Positions 37,430 to 48,298 of a DNA stretch of 64,000 nucleotides are shown here, piece after piece (position 1 is the first letter of the stretch; each line of letters starts with the position of its first letter). The notes beneath the pieces are model-generated. The model searched no databases and was not told the origin of the DNA. It saw nothing but the letters and a program-made list of their open reading frames with translations. The position numbers were made by a program, and so were the translations under genes. Origin of the DNA: Eilatimonas milleporae (GTDB taxonomy: Bacteria > Pseudomonadota > Alphaproteobacteria > Sphingomonadales > Kordiimonadaceae). Where the stretch lies: contig NZ_REFR01000012.1 in the NCBI RefSeq assembly GCF_003688555.1, forward strand, positions 310,001 through 374,000, read 5' to 3'.

Positions 37430-39253
37430 TCAGTCCTCATGGCGCACACGGACATAGTCGCCCGGTGCGTCGGTCAGGGCGGGGTAGGGACCCTTTTCCG
37501 GGTCCAGTGCCGGGATTTTCTTGCCGGACCGGCGTGACAGCCAGCGATGCCAATCCGGCCACCAGCTGCCCGGGGTTTCCTTGGCGCTTTCGACGAATTC
37601 CTCGAAACTGGCGCCGGTCTTGTCATTGGTCCAATGCTGATATTTCTTGGCCGATGGCGGATTGACGACCCCGGCGATATGGCCGGACCCGGCCAGGACG
37701 AAACGAATGGGTCCCTTGAAATGCCGGGTGATTTTATAGACTGAATCCGGCGGTGCGATATGGTCCTGCCGCCCGGCCTGCACATAGGACGGGGTTTCCA
37801 CCGTTCTCAGGTCGATCGGCACACCGTCCAGAACCAGGGCACCCGGCTGTACCAGTTCATTATTCTGGTACATGTGGCGCAGATACTGGCGGTGCAGCCG
37901 GCGGGGCAGGTTGGTGGAATCGCAATTCCAGTACAAAAGGTCGAACGCCATCGGCTCTTTGCCAAGCAGATAGTTGTTGACCACATAGGACCAGATCAGG
38001 TCGTTGGCGCGCAGCATGTTGAAGGTGAGCGCCATCGCCTTTTTGTCCAGATACCCTTTTTCTTCCATCATCTTGTCAATCAGGGACAATTGTTCCTCAT
38101 CGACAAAGACCGTCAGGTCGCCGGCCGTCTCGAAATCCACCTGGGCGGTAAAGAAGGTGGCGGACTTGACCGTATCGGCCCAGCCCTTTTCCGTCAGATA
38201 GGCCAGTACGGCCGACAGCATGGTACCGGCGACGCAATACCCGATGGTGTGCACCGACGGTGCCCCGGTGATTTCGCGCACCACCGTGATCGCTTCGAGA
38301 AAGCCGTCCTTCAGCATATCGTCCAGGCTGGTTTCGGCATGGCTTTCGTCCGGGTTGACCCAGGACACCATGAAAACGCTGTATCCCTTTTCCACCGCCC
38401 AGCGGACAAAGCTTTTTTCCGCCGACAGGTCGAGGATGTAATATTTGTTGATCCATGGCGGGAAAATCACCAGCGGCGTGGCATAGACCTCTTCCGTTGT
38501 CGGCGTGTACTGAATCAGCTCGAAAAGCCGGTTGCGGTACACCACCTTGCCCGGTGTCGTCGCGAGATTTTCGCCGACCTTGAAGGCCTCAAGATCCGTC
38601 ATCTTGACAAGTGGGATGCCCTGGCCACGCTCGATATCCTCGGCGAAATGCTGCATGCCTTTGAGAAGGTTCTGGCCCTGTGTCTCGATGGTCTCGTTGA
38701 GGACATCCGGATTCGTGAAAACAAAATTGGATGGGCTGATGGCGTCCATGAGCTGTTTGGTGAAAAACTCAATCTTGTGCGTGTCTTTACTGTCCAGGCC
38801 ACTGACGCTGCCGACGGTGTTCATCACATGGCGGTTTGTCAGCAGGTAGAATTGTTTCAGGAAATCGAAGGCCGAGTGTTTGTTCCAGTTTTCGCTTTTG
38901 AACCGTTTATCGCCGCGCTGGGGCTGGATGACGGGATCCGCCGTTTCACCGGTGAGCTTCAAACTCTCGTTCGAAATCAGCTGCATATAGTCCTGCCAGA
39001 AGGCGACCTGATTCTTGAACAGGACATCCGGTTTCTCGATCAGCCGTTTCGACATTTCCAGAAAGGCGGGCGTGACATTCATGGGGTCTAGGCTCTGCCG
39101 GATATCGTCGGGCTGGCTGGCCAGAAATTCCTCCATCATCTTTTGGGAAGACGCCACGGCGTCGCCCAGCAGGGAGACAAAGGACTCCATTTCCTCCTGT
39201 CCCGTGTTGAGACCCTCAATACCGTCTGGCTTGTCAGTCTGTTCGTTGCTCAT
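37430..39253 (-). CDS. phaC: Class I poly(3-hydroxyalkanoate) polymerase
   Basis: 607 residues from ATG 39253 (AAGGA upstream); the frame extends to 39283. Lipase-like box with the catalytic Cys in HTIGYCVAGTMLSAVLAYL (about 320-338), PhaC N-terminal domain at about 70-250, and GSGHIAGVVNPP with the catalytic His (about 510). It polymerises (R)-3-hydroxyacyl-CoA into storage granules. No phaA, phaB or phasin gene is adjacent. Confidence 0.95.
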   Translation of the reverse strand: MSNEQTDKPDGIEGLNTGQEEMESFVSLLGDAVASSQKMMEEFLASQPDDIRQSLDPMNVTPAFLEMSKRLIEKPDVLFKNQVAFWQDYMQLISNESLKLTGETADPVIQPQRGDKRFKSENWNKHSAFDFLKQFYLLTNRHVMNTVGSVSGLDSKDTHKIEFFTKQLMDAISPSNFVFTNPDVLNETIETQGQNLLKGMQHFAEDIERGQGIPLVKMTDLEAFKVGENLATTPGKVVYRNRLFELIQYTPTTEEVYATPLVIFPPWINKYYILDLSAEKSFVRWAVEKGYSVFMVSWVNPDESHAETSLDDMLKDGFLEAITVVREITGAPSVHTIGYCVAGTMLSAVLAYLTEKGWADTVKSATFFTAQVDFETAGDLTVFVDEEQLSLIDKMMEEKGYLDKKAMALTFNMLRANDLIWSYVVNNYLLGKEPMAFDLLYWNCDSTNLPRRLHRQYLRHMYQNNELVQPGALVLDGVPIDLRTVETPSYVQAGRQDHIAPPDSVYKITRHFKGPIRFVLAGSGHIAGVVNPPSAKKYQHWTNDKTGASFEEFVESAKETPGSWWPDWHRWLSRRSGKKIPALDPEKGPYPALTDAPGDYVRVRHED

Positions 39254-39426
39254 CCGCCGATCCTTGGAAATATGTGAAAGCACCCATTGGACAGGGCGTC
39301 AGGAACCTTATGGTAAAATGTGTGTCTCTCCCATGGCAAAAAAGCATTGCACAGCCCCCCTTCGGTCTGCAAATCCTTCCGGGGGCGCCTTGCCGCGCCT
39401 TTCATGCCTTTTAACATCAGTTGGAT

Positions 39427-40626
39427 ATGATCATGTCGGAGCCCGATTTTTATCGCGTCAAGCGCCTGCCGCCCTATCTCTTTGCCGAAGTGAATGAGAT
39501 GAAAGCGGCGGCGCGCGCGGCGGGCGAGGACATCATCGATCTGGGCATGGGCAATCCCGATCTGCCGACGCCGGCGCATATTGTCGACAAGCTGAAAGAA
39601 ACTGTGGATGACAGGCGGACGCATCGCTATTCCACATCACGGGGCATTCCCGGATTGCGCAAGGCGCTGGCCGCCTATTATCAGCGGCGTTTCGGTGTTT
39701 CCCTCGATCCGGAGCGGGAAGTGGTCGCCACCCTTGGCTCCAAGGAAGGCCTGGCCAATCTGGCGCAGGCCATCACCGCGCCGGGCGATGTGATTCTGGT
39801 GCCCAATCCCAGCTATCCCATCCATCCTTACGGGTTCATGATCGCGGGCGCCTCGGTCCGGCATCTGCCATTGGGGCCTGACAAGGATTTCATGAGCGAA
39901 CTGGCGCGCGCGGTGCAGCACAGCGTGCCCAGCCCCAGTGCGCTGGTGATCAATTACCCGTCCAATCCGACGGCGCAGGTGGTGGACCGCGCTTTCTACC
40001 GCGAGGTGGTCGATTATTGCCGCCGGCATGGTATTTGGATTCTGTCGGATCTGGCCTATGCGGAGATTTACTTCGACGGAAATCCGCCCCCCTCCATTCT
40101 TGAGGTCGACGGCGCACGGGACATCGCCGTCGAATTTTCCTCGCTGTCGAAAACATATTCCATGGCGGGGTGGCGCATGGGGTTTGCCGTCGGGAACGAA
40201 ACCCTGATCGGGGCTCTGACACGGGTGAAAAGCTATCTGGATTACGGTGCCTTTACCCCGATTCAGGTGGCGGCGACGGCGGCCTTGAACGGGCCCCAGG
40301 ACTGTGTCGATGAGCACCGCGCCATTTACCGCAGGCGCCGCGACGTGCTGATCGAGGGGCTGGAGGCCGCGGGCTGGCCGGTGCCGAGCCCGCGCGCCAC
40401 CATGTTCGCCTGGGCGCCGTTGCCTGAAAGGCTGGCGCATCTTGGGTCGATGGAGTTTTCCAAACGCCTTCTCACCCATGCCAAGGTGGCGGTATCGCCC
40501 GGCATCGGTTTCGGTGAATATGGCGAAGGTCATGTCCGGATAGCGCTGGTTGAAAATGAACAGCGCATCAGACAGGCAACCCGCAACATCAAACGCTATT
40601 TCGCCACCCTTTCGGAAACCGGCTGA
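39427..40626 (+). CDS. Class I/II PLP aminotransferase (AlaC-like)
   Basis: 399 residues from ATG 39427, or 397 from ATG 39433; no strong ribosome-binding site decides. It starts FYRVKRLPPYLFAEVNEMK and has DLGMGNPDLPTP, NYPSNPT and the PLP lysine in SLSKTYSMAGWRMGFAVGN (about 242-260). This subgroup covers glutamate-pyruvate and LL-diaminopimelate aminotransferases. In alphaproteobacteria it sits just before hom, as here, which suggests an amino-acid synthesis role. Confidence 0.88.
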   Translation: MIMSEPDFYRVKRLPPYLFAEVNEMKAAARAAGEDIIDLGMGNPDLPTPAHIVDKLKETVDDRRTHRYSTSRGIPGLRKALAAYYQRRFGVSLDPEREVVATLGSKEGLANLAQAITAPGDVILVPNPSYPIHPYGFMIAGASVRHLPLGPDKDFMSELARAVQHSVPSPSALVINYPSNPTAQVVDRAFYREVVDYCRRHGIWILSDLAYAEIYFDGNPPPSILEVDGARDIAVEFSSLSKTYSMAGWRMGFAVGNETLIGALTRVKSYLDYGAFTPIQVAATAALNGPQDCVDEHRAIYRRRRDVLIEGLEAAGWPVPSPRATMFAWAPLPERLAHLGSMEFSKRLLTHAKVAVSPGIGFGEYGEGHVRIALVENEQRIRQATRNIKRYFATLSETG

Positions 40627-40678
40627 TTCCCGCCGGCGGCGGATATCAAAGGGCATCGCCCCAGCGAGGACATCACCC

Positions 40679-41995
40679 ATGACTGAGACACCTTCTTCTC
40701 TTCGCCTTGGCATTGCCGGGCTTGGCACTGTCGGACGCGGTCTGGTCCGGATTATCGAGGATATGGCGGACCTGTTGTCAGCGCGGGCCGGGCGGCGGAT
40801 CGTCATCCGTGCCGTGTCCGCCCGTACCCGCAAAAGGGATCGCGGTATCGATCTGTCCCCTTATGCCTGGTGCGACAATCCCGTGGATCTGGCCGCTCTC
40901 GATGATGTGGATGCGGTCGTGGAACTGATCGGCGGCGGGGACGGCCCGGCGCTGGCCTTGGCGCGGGAAACGCTTGGCCGCGGCAAGGCCTTTGTCACCG
41001 CCAACAAGGCGCTGATCGCCGCGCACGGTGCCACACTGGCGGCGCTGGCCGAGAAAAACGGTGCGCCCTTGCGGTTTGAGGCGGCTGTCGCCGGCGGTAT
41101 TCCGGTGATCAAGGCCCTGCGTGAAGGCCTGGCCGGTAACAGGGTTGGCGGGCTGTACGGTATTCTCAACGGCACATGCAATTATATCCTGACCAGAATG
41201 GAAGAAGAGGGCCTGGCCTTTGACGATGTTCTGGCCGATGCCCAGCGCCTGGGCTATGCCGAGGCCGATCCGACGTTCGACATCGACGGTATCGATACGG
41301 CCCATAAAACCGCCATTCTGGCGGCACTGGCTTTCGGCTGCGCCCCCGATATGGATGCCGTGCCGTGTGAAGGGATCCGCAGCATTGCGCCCGTCGACAT
41401 TGATTATGCCAGCGAGCTTGGGTACCGAATCAAATTGCTCGGCATCGCGCGCAAAACGGCCAAGGGTCTGGAAACGCGCGTCTATCCCGCCATGGTGCCG
41501 CTGGCCAGTCCGCTTGCCCAGGTGGGCGGGGCCCTGAATGCTGTGGTGATCGCGGCCGACCCGGTCGGTCAGACCGTTTACGAGGGGTTTGGCGCCGGGG
41601 AGGGACCAACCGCGTCCGCGGTGGCGGCGGATATCATCGATATTGCCCGTGGGCTCGGGGGGCCGCCCCTGGGTGTGCCGGCCGCCCGGCTCGAAACCCC
41701 CGTTTCCATCCCCAGGGAAGCCCATGAAGGCCGTTTCTACATGCGTCTCAGGGTTGAAGACAGGCCCGGCGTGATGGCCGATATTACGGCCGGTCTGGCA
41801 CGGGCCGGTGTCTCCATTGAAAGCCTGTTGCAGCGCGGTGCGGCCCTGAATGGCGGTGTGTATGTGGTGTTGACCACCCATATGGCCGTGGAAGCTGCCG
41901 TGGCCGAGGCGCTGACGCTTTTCAGGCAGTTGGATAGTGTGCTAGAGAGCCCAACGATGATTCGGGTTGAGGGAGAACCCGAAACACCGGCCTGA
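40679..41995 (+). CDS. hom: Homoserine dehydrogenase
   Basis: 438 residues from ATG 40679, preceded by GCGAGGA. The NAD(P)-binding GLGTVGRGLVRII is at about 12-24, the substrate domain has LNGTCNYILTRMEEEGLAFDDVLADAQ (about 163-189), and a C-terminal ACT domain (MRLRVEDRPGVMADITAGLARAGVSIESLLQ) gives feedback control by threonine. Makes homoserine for threonine and methionine. Confidence 0.97.
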   Translation: MTETPSSLRLGIAGLGTVGRGLVRIIEDMADLLSARAGRRIVIRAVSARTRKRDRGIDLSPYAWCDNPVDLAALDDVDAVVELIGGGDGPALALARETLGRGKAFVTANKALIAAHGATLAALAEKNGAPLRFEAAVAGGIPVIKALREGLAGNRVGGLYGILNGTCNYILTRMEEEGLAFDDVLADAQRLGYAEADPTFDIDGIDTAHKTAILAALAFGCAPDMDAVPCEGIRSIAPVDIDYASELGYRIKLLGIARKTAKGLETRVYPAMVPLASPLAQVGGALNAVVIAADPVGQTVYEGFGAGEGPTASAVAADIIDIARGLGGPPLGVPAARLETPVSIPREAHEGRFYMRLRVEDRPGVMADITAGLARAGVSIESLLQRGAALNGGVYVVLTTHMAVEAAVAEALTLFRQLDSVLESPTMIRVEGEPETPA

Positions 41996-42069
41996 CAGGC
42001 CGTGAATTTAACCGGCTGAACTCATATTTGACCGAAGCGCCGTCATGTGGCGTGGATGAGGGGATACAT

Positions 42070-43026
42070 ATGTCCAAGCAGGATCTGGACCGGCGCCTGG
42101 TGCTGGAAATGGTGCGCGTTACCGAAGCCGCGGCAATCGCAGTTGCCCCCCATATCGGACGCGGCGACGAAAAGGCGGCCGATGCCGCAGCCGTGGAAGC
42201 GATGCGCCGGACACTGGGTGACCTGCCGATTGACGGGACCGTCGTCATCGGCGAGGGCGAGCGGGACGAAGCCCCGATGCTGTTCATCGGCGAAAAAGTC
42301 GGCAGTGGCGGTGTGGCGGTTGACATTGCGCTGGACCCTCTGGAAGGCACCACCATTTGCGCCAAGGCCATGCAAAACTCCCTGGCGGTGATCGCCATTG
42401 CCGAGGCGGGCGGTCTTCTCAATGCGCCGGATGTTTATATGGATAAAATCGCCGTCGGCGGCGATCTGCCTGACGGTGTGATCGATCTGGACAACAGTCC
42501 GGCCGACAATGTGGCCGCCGTTGCCGCCGCCACGGGCAAGGCCGTCGAGGATATTATGGTCTGTGTTCTGGACCGTCCCCGTCACGCCGCCCTGATCAAG
42601 GACCTGCGGAATGTCGGCTGCGGCATCTGCCTGATTGGTGACGGCGATATAGCCGGTGTCATCGCAACGACAGAGGCCGCAACGGGTATTGATATCTACA
42701 TGGGGTCCGGCGGCGCACCTGAAGGGGTGCTGGCGGCGGCTGCGCTGCGCTGTATCGGCGGCCAGATTCAGGGCCGCCTGCTTTTCCGCAACGATGATGA
42801 AAGGTCCCGTGCCGCCAAATGGGGGATTGAGGACCTCAATCGGAAATACAGCCTTACCGACATGGTGTCGAAGAATGTCATTTTTTCGGCCACCGGTGTG
42901 ACGGATGGCTCCATGTTGCAGGGCGTGCATCATACAAAGGACGGTATCAGCACCGATACGCTGGTCATGCGCTCTGAAACCCGCACGGTGCGCCGGATCA
43001 AGACGCTTCATGGTCACGGGGAGTGA
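42070..43026 (+). CDS. glpX: Class II fructose-1,6-bisphosphatase
   Basis: 318 residues from ATG 42070 (GAGGGG upstream). Metal and phosphate motifs: IGEGERDEAPMLFIGEKVG (about 60-78) and DIALDPLEGTTIC (about 85-97). The order hom - glpX - recJ is common in alphaproteobacteria. Enzyme of gluconeogenesis. Confidence 0.95.
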   Translation: MSKQDLDRRLVLEMVRVTEAAAIAVAPHIGRGDEKAADAAAVEAMRRTLGDLPIDGTVVIGEGERDEAPMLFIGEKVGSGGVAVDIALDPLEGTTICAKAMQNSLAVIAIAEAGGLLNAPDVYMDKIAVGGDLPDGVIDLDNSPADNVAAVAAATGKAVEDIMVCVLDRPRHAALIKDLRNVGCGICLIGDGDIAGVIATTEAATGIDIYMGSGGAPEGVLAAAALRCIGGQIQGRLLFRNDDERSRAAKWGIEDLNRKYSLTDMVSKNVIFSATGVTDGSMLQGVHHTKDGISTDTLVMRSETRTVRRIKTLHGHGE

Positions 43027-44854
43027 GGCTGCCCCATCGCCGGGCCAGGAAACCCCGGCGCTTCTCGGGGTTGAACGGTCCCTGACCGAGCGCCGCTGGA
43101 ACCAGCGGGCTGTTCCCGCCCGTTTGGCCGAGGCCATAGCCGCGGCCACGGGCGTCCCCCTGATCGTCGGTCATGTGCTGGCCGCGCGCGGGATTGATGT
43201 TGAACAGGCCGCGGCGTATCTGGCCCCCAGTCTCAAGGCCGACCTGCCCGACCCCAGCGTTCTGGCCGATATGGATACGGGCGCGGAGCGCATCGCGCGG
43301 GCCGTGCGCAATGGGGAAAACATCGCCGTTTTTGGCGATTATGATGTGGACGGTGCCACATCCAGCGCCGTTCTCTACCGGTTTTTGTGTGCGGTTGGCG
43401 TGCCGCCGCTGATTTATATCCCCGATCGCCAGAAGGAAGGGTACGGCCCCAGTACCGATGCCTTCATGAAACTGAAGGCGAAAGGGGCCGCCCTTGTCAT
43501 CACGGTGGATTGCGGCATTCTTGCCTTTGACCCGTTGCGGGATGCTGCTGAGGCAGGGTTGGAGGTCATCGTGGTTGACCACCACAAGGCTGAGCCGGTT
43601 TTGCCGGAGGCCGTGGCCGTCATCAATCCCAACCGTCTGGATGACGCCAGCGGCCTCGGTCATCTGGCCGCTGTCGGGGTGGCGTATCTGCTGGCGATTG
43701 CCGTGAACAGGGCCCTGCGGCGGGACGGATACTATGACAGTGCCGGTGCCCGGACGGCTGTACGCGAGCCGGATTTGCGGCTGCTCCTGGATCTTGTGGC
43801 GCTGGGAACGGTTTGTGACATGGTTCCCCTGACCGGTCTAAACCGCACGCTGGTGGCCCAGGGACTGAAGATCATGGCGGGCCGGCGCAATGCGGGCCTT
43901 GTGGCTCTGGGTGATGCGGCCCGTATTCACGAGACGCCGGCCGCCTATCATCTGGGCTTCCTTTTGGGGCCGCGTGTCAATGCTGGCGGCCGTGTGGGAG
44001 AGGCCGAGCTTGGCGCCCGCCTTCTGACAACCGATGACAGCGCCGACGCCGCACGGATTGCCGCCCATCTGGATACCCTGAACACCGAGCGCCGCGCCAT
44101 TGAGGCCGAGGTTCTTGAGGAGGCCCTGGCGCAGGTGGAAAGCCTGTGCGGCCCCGGCGGCGTGCCCGATCCGGTGATTGTCGCTGCGGGGCAGGGGTGG
44201 CATGCCGGTGTCATCGGTATTGTCGCCAGCCGCCTGAAGGACCGCTATAACCGACCGTCTGTCGTGATTGCCCTGGGTGAGGATGGGGGCGAGGCAAAAG
44301 GCTCTGCCCGCTCCATCGCCGGGGTGGACCTTGGCGCCGCTGTTATCGATGCCCATGCCAGGGGACTGCTGATCAAGGGGGGTGGTCATGCCATGGCCGC
44401 GGGGCTGACCATTGCGCCCGATGCCATCGACGCCTTCACCCGTTTTTTGACCGAACGTTTGTCGGACGCCGTCGCCGGGGCCTCGGCCAGGCGCGGGCTG
44501 ATGGTCGATGGCATGCTCAGCGTCAGCGGATGCGGCCCTGATCTGGTTGAAGCGATGGGAAAAGCCGGACCCTATGGCATCGGAAACCCTGAGCCCCGCT
44601 TCCTGCTGGCCGATGTGGCACTTGTGGATGTGCGCCGGGTCGGGGACAATCATGTGCGCGCCATCGTCAAGGACCATGACGGCAGCACCATCAAGGTCAT
44701 GGCGTTTCGCGTTGCCGATGAGCCCCTCGGCGCGGCGCTGCTGACAGGTCTCGGCCGGCGGTTTCACATGGTCGGGCGGTTGAAGCTGGACCATTGGACA
44801 GGCCGTCCCAAGGTCGAGATGACTCTGGAAGACGCGGCCGTGGCCGCCACTTAG
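43010..44854 (+). CDS. recJ: Single-stranded-DNA-specific exonuclease RecJ
   Basis: 614 residues from ATG 43010, overlapping glpX by 17 bases. DHH-family motifs: FGDYDVDGATSSAVLY (about 108-123), VDHHKAE (about 190) and the DHHA1 GGGHAMAAGLTI (about 460). An OB-fold C-terminus follows. It is a 5'-3' exonuclease in recombination and mismatch repair. Convergent with a TetR gene 8 bases away. Confidence 0.96.
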   Translation: MVTGSEAAPSPGQETPALLGVERSLTERRWNQRAVPARLAEAIAAATGVPLIVGHVLAARGIDVEQAAAYLAPSLKADLPDPSVLADMDTGAERIARAVRNGENIAVFGDYDVDGATSSAVLYRFLCAVGVPPLIYIPDRQKEGYGPSTDAFMKLKAKGAALVITVDCGILAFDPLRDAAEAGLEVIVVDHHKAEPVLPEAVAVINPNRLDDASGLGHLAAVGVAYLLAIAVNRALRRDGYYDSAGARTAVREPDLRLLLDLVALGTVCDMVPLTGLNRTLVAQGLKIMAGRRNAGLVALGDAARIHETPAAYHLGFLLGPRVNAGGRVGEAELGARLLTTDDSADAARIAAHLDTLNTERRAIEAEVLEEALAQVESLCGPGGVPDPVIVAAGQGWHAGVIGIVASRLKDRYNRPSVVIALGEDGGEAKGSARSIAGVDLGAAVIDAHARGLLIKGGGHAMAAGLTIAPDAIDAFTRFLTERLSDAVAGASARRGLMVDGMLSVSGCGPDLVEAMGKAGPYGIGNPEPRFLLADVALVDVRRVGDNHVRAIVKDHDGSTIKVMAFRVADEPLGAALLTGLGRRFHMVGRLKLDHWTGRPKVEMTLEDAAVAAT

Positions 44855-44862
44855 ACCGCCGG

Positions 44863-45483
<621 letters not shown>

Positions 45484-45713
45484 TCACAGGGGTTTTGTAT
45501 ACTGGTCTGTGTACAGCATATCGAACTTATCTTCATGTATTACTGTGTCTGTCTACCTCAAATCTTTATCACCTATAGTTGATGGGGTGAGAGCGATCTG
45601 TTCCTTGTGAAGGGGACAGATCTGTATACACAGGGACTGTCTTCAAAAACCTGCACGGCCCGGATGTCGCGATATCCTGTGTCCGCCGCAGATGGTCATA
45701 CAAAAGGTTTGTC

Positions 45714-46181
45714 ATGAAACAAGTATTGAAATCTGTTTTTCTGTTTGCGCTGTTGACCGCGGGATTTGCCGGGTCGGGCGTTGTTGCGGAAGAAGAATAC
45801 AGCCTGCCGGCCATACAGGGGTATGACCTGGTGTCCTATCATCAGGCGGGCGGCCCGGTTCGCGGGAACGGGTATTACTATGCCCAGTATGAAGGGGTTC
45901 TCTACCTTTTCGCCAGCGAGGAGAACCGGAACAGCTTTCAGGCCGAGCCGGGAAAATACCTGCCCGCCTATAACGGTTACTGCGCCATGGGTGTCGCCAA
46001 GGGCAAGAAATTCATCGGCGATCCGCTGGCCTATAAAATCGTCGATGGCCGTCTGTATCTCAATGTAAACGCCAAGGTTCAGGAATACTGGCTGAAAGAC
46101 GTATCCGGCAATATCGCCGATGCCAATGACTTCTGGCCGGACATCATGGACCGGTCGATTGCGGACCTGCTGGCGGAATAA
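45714..46181 (+). CDS. Secreted YHS-domain protein
   Basis: 155 residues with a signal peptide (LKSVFLFALLTAGFAGSGVVAEEE). The YHS domain is at about 33-80: GYDLVSYHQAGGPVRGNGYY..., LYLFASEENRNSFQAEPGKYLPAYNGYCAMGVA. The family often binds metal or is found with heavy-metal and copper proteins, but the exact role is unknown. Divergent from the TetR gene. A terminator follows at 46217. Confidence 0.85.
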   Translation: MKQVLKSVFLFALLTAGFAGSGVVAEEEYSLPAIQGYDLVSYHQAGGPVRGNGYYYAQYEGVLYLFASEENRNSFQAEPGKYLPAYNGYCAMGVAKGKKFIGDPLAYKIVDGRLYLNVNAKVQEYWLKDVSGNIADANDFWPDIMDRSIADLLAE

Positions 46182-46216
46182 GACCGTCAATCCCCCGTGT
46201 CACTGCCAGCAAACCT

Positions 46217-46250
46217 GACCGCCGCGCCGTTTCAGTGCGGCGGTCTTTTT
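46217..46250 (+). terminator. Intrinsic terminator after the YHS gene
   Basis: GACCGCCGC (46217-46225) pairs with GCGGCGGTC (46237-46245) over an 11-base loop, followed by TTTTT. Confidence 0.85.
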
Positions 46251-46474
46251 GTCTTTTCCACTGTTTTGAGTGCCCTGGCGAACCGGGCAGGAAAATCATG
46301 GCAAGGTGTTTCCCCACCGGATGGAAAAGCGCGAAAGCTAAGCACTGCAAAAAAGCTGTCAAAAATGTGTTGACCACCGGGGGAGGGCTTTGTAAGAGAT
46401 GCGCCACGCCGCGCCGACAAACATGCGGTGCCGGCCTGCCGGGCACACAATGCCCCGGCACTCTTTGTTACAGT

Positions 46475-46550
46475 GGCCCCTTCGTCTAGCGGTCTAGGAC
46501 GTCGCCCTTTCACGGCGAAAACACGGGTTCGAGTCCCGTAGGGGTCACCA
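46475..46550 (+). tRNA. tRNA-Glu (TTC)
   Basis: 76 bases with anticodon TTC in CCTTTCACG, T-loop GGGTTCGAGTCCC and an encoded CCA (46548-46550). The integrase lies 177 bases downstream, so the 3' half is the probable attachment site of the conjugative element. The matching right-hand att repeat is outside the window. Confidence 0.96.
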
Positions 46551-46648
46551 ATTTCTCTTCCATAGCCCTCCATATTTTTCAATAGAACTCTGAAATATAA
46601 GGGTTTTCTTTTTTTTGATTTCCACCCGCCTCCATGGCGGACCCTGTG

Positions 46649-46708
46649 ATACCATGAAATTTCATGGTATTATCCATGGTATTCGGAAGGACCGCATTTA
46701 CGATACCA
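46649..46708. repeat. Palindrome and repeated ATGGTA sites upstream of the integrase
   Basis: A perfect 22-bp palindrome at 46649-46670 (half ATACCATGAAA) is followed by further ATGGTA or TACCAT copies near 46676 and 46703, all within 80 bases upstream of the integrase ATG. They resemble arm-type binding sites or a regulator's operators. The same half-site occurs upstream of the broken integrase at 5949-5996. Confidence 0.65.
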
Positions 46709-46726
46709 TAGACAGGGATATGGCCC

Positions 46727-47917
46727 ATGACACTGACCGACCGTGCCATTCGTGCGGCAAAACCAAAAGATCGACCCTATAAGCTCACTGATACTGAATC
46801 GCTCTATCTGTATGTGAGCACCAGTGGCGCCCGCCTTTGGCGTATGAACTACCAGTTTGATCAGAAGCAGAGGACGATTTCTTACGGTTCTTACCCACAG
46901 GTCACTCTTGCTGAAGCGAGGGAGAAGAATCGTTCTAGCCGGAGGCTGCTAGAGAATGAAATCGATCCGATGGAACACAGAAAGCAAGAAAAAAAAACCA
47001 AGCAGCTCGCCCGCAAGAATACCTTTGATGCTAACGCAAAAGATTTTGTCAAAATGCTTGAACGCGAGGGCCGGTCTGAGGCTACGTTGAACAAAATCGA
47101 ATGGCTAATGAAAATGGTTCGCCCCCATATCGGTGATAGACCCATATCAGAAATTACGGCTCCTGAGGCTCTGTCGCTTTTGCGGATGGTTGAAAAAGCG
47201 GACAAGCTGGAAACGGCACGTCGTTTACGTTCGACCATGGGGAGGATATTCCGGCATGCTATCGCCTCTGGCCATGCCGACAAGGACCCTACCGCTGCCC
47301 TCAAGGGCGTCATCGCTACTCCTGATGTTCAATCTCATCCAGCTATAACTGACCCCAAGAAGCTTGGACCCTTGTTGAGAGCCATTGACGCATGTGACGG
47401 CTATAAGCCAGTACGTTCGGGTCTGCGTTTACTGCCTATTCTTTTTCCTCGGCCGGGCGAGTTGAGGTTGGCCCATTGGGATGAGTTTGATCTGGAAGCT
47501 ATGATATGGTGTATTCCTGCTGGCAGGATGAAGATGCGTCGCCCACACAAGGTTCCATTGCCGCATCAGGTTTTGGATATATTGGAGGAACTTCGCACTG
47601 TGACCGGACATTGCGACTTGGTATTCCCTCAAATCCGTAATCAAAAAAGGTCCATGTCTGATGGGACGATGAATGCTGCCCTCAAAAGGATTGGCTACAC
47701 CTCGGATGAGGTGACGCCACATGGTTTTAGGGCTACGGCAGCTACATTGCTCAATGAGTCCGGATTGTGGCATCCAGATGCCATTGAACGACAGCTATCT
47801 CATCAAGAGAATAACCAATCCAGGCGTCCATATGCCCGAAGCGAGCACTGGGATGAACGAATCCGTATGATGCAATGGTGGGCGGATTATCTCGACGATC
47901 TGAAGAAGGACGTTTAG
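46727..47917 (+). CDS. P4-type tyrosine integrase of the conjugative element
   Basis: 396 residues, complete. DUF4102 N-terminal domain (MTLTDRAIRAAKPKDRPYKLTDTESLYLYVSTSGARLWRM, 1-90), core-binding domain (about 100-185), catalytic domain with Arg in PRPGELRLAHW (about 243), HGFRATAATLLNE (about 330) and Tyr in RRPYARSEHWDERIRMMQWW (about 365). It should insert the element at the adjacent tRNA-Glu. Related to the broken integrase at 4597-5896 over its whole length. Confidence 0.95.
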   Translation: MTLTDRAIRAAKPKDRPYKLTDTESLYLYVSTSGARLWRMNYQFDQKQRTISYGSYPQVTLAEAREKNRSSRRLLENEIDPMEHRKQEKKTKQLARKNTFDANAKDFVKMLEREGRSEATLNKIEWLMKMVRPHIGDRPISEITAPEALSLLRMVEKADKLETARRLRSTMGRIFRHAIASGHADKDPTAALKGVIATPDVQSHPAITDPKKLGPLLRAIDACDGYKPVRSGLRLLPILFPRPGELRLAHWDEFDLEAMIWCIPAGRMKMRRPHKVPLPHQVLDILEELRTVTGHCDLVFPQIRNQKRSMSDGTMNAALKRIGYTSDEVTPHGFRATAATLLNESGLWHPDAIERQLSHQENNQSRRPYARSEHWDERIRMMQWWADYLDDLKKDV

Positions 47918-48298
47918 GGCTTATGGCCTCATGTTCAACGATTTAAGGGTATGGCCGGCATCGACTCCTTAAATTTCACACTGAATGATATTCGTCAGTG
48001 GTTTATAGACTAAGTGCAAAAACCATCTAGAAATACGTCATTTACAGTTTATGGTTTATTATAGTAGCACATTGTGACCATATCTTTAGCATTGTATGCT
48101 AGGACATGGGTCGTAGTGCTATTATTACATGCGTAATGCAGAAAATCTCTTTATTATAAAAGGGTTTACATTTGTTGATTCTGGAAACAGCAAAGGGTTG
48201 TTAATGCCGATTGAAACCATGCCGATGAGTATGGTGAAGGACTGATATGATTGCGTGGCTATGCAGCCCAAAATCATATTTCAATACAGTTCGGATAC
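47918..48298. other. A+T-rich gap behind the integrase
   Basis: About 380 bases of low G+C without a supported gene. A small inverted repeat ATTAC-ATGC-GTAAT lies near 48126-48139. It could contain control sites of the element; no origin of transfer is recognised. Confidence 0.4.

Noticed and set aside
37760-39091. 443-residue frame antisense to phaC
   Set aside because: phaC has all family motifs; the antisense product resembles nothing.
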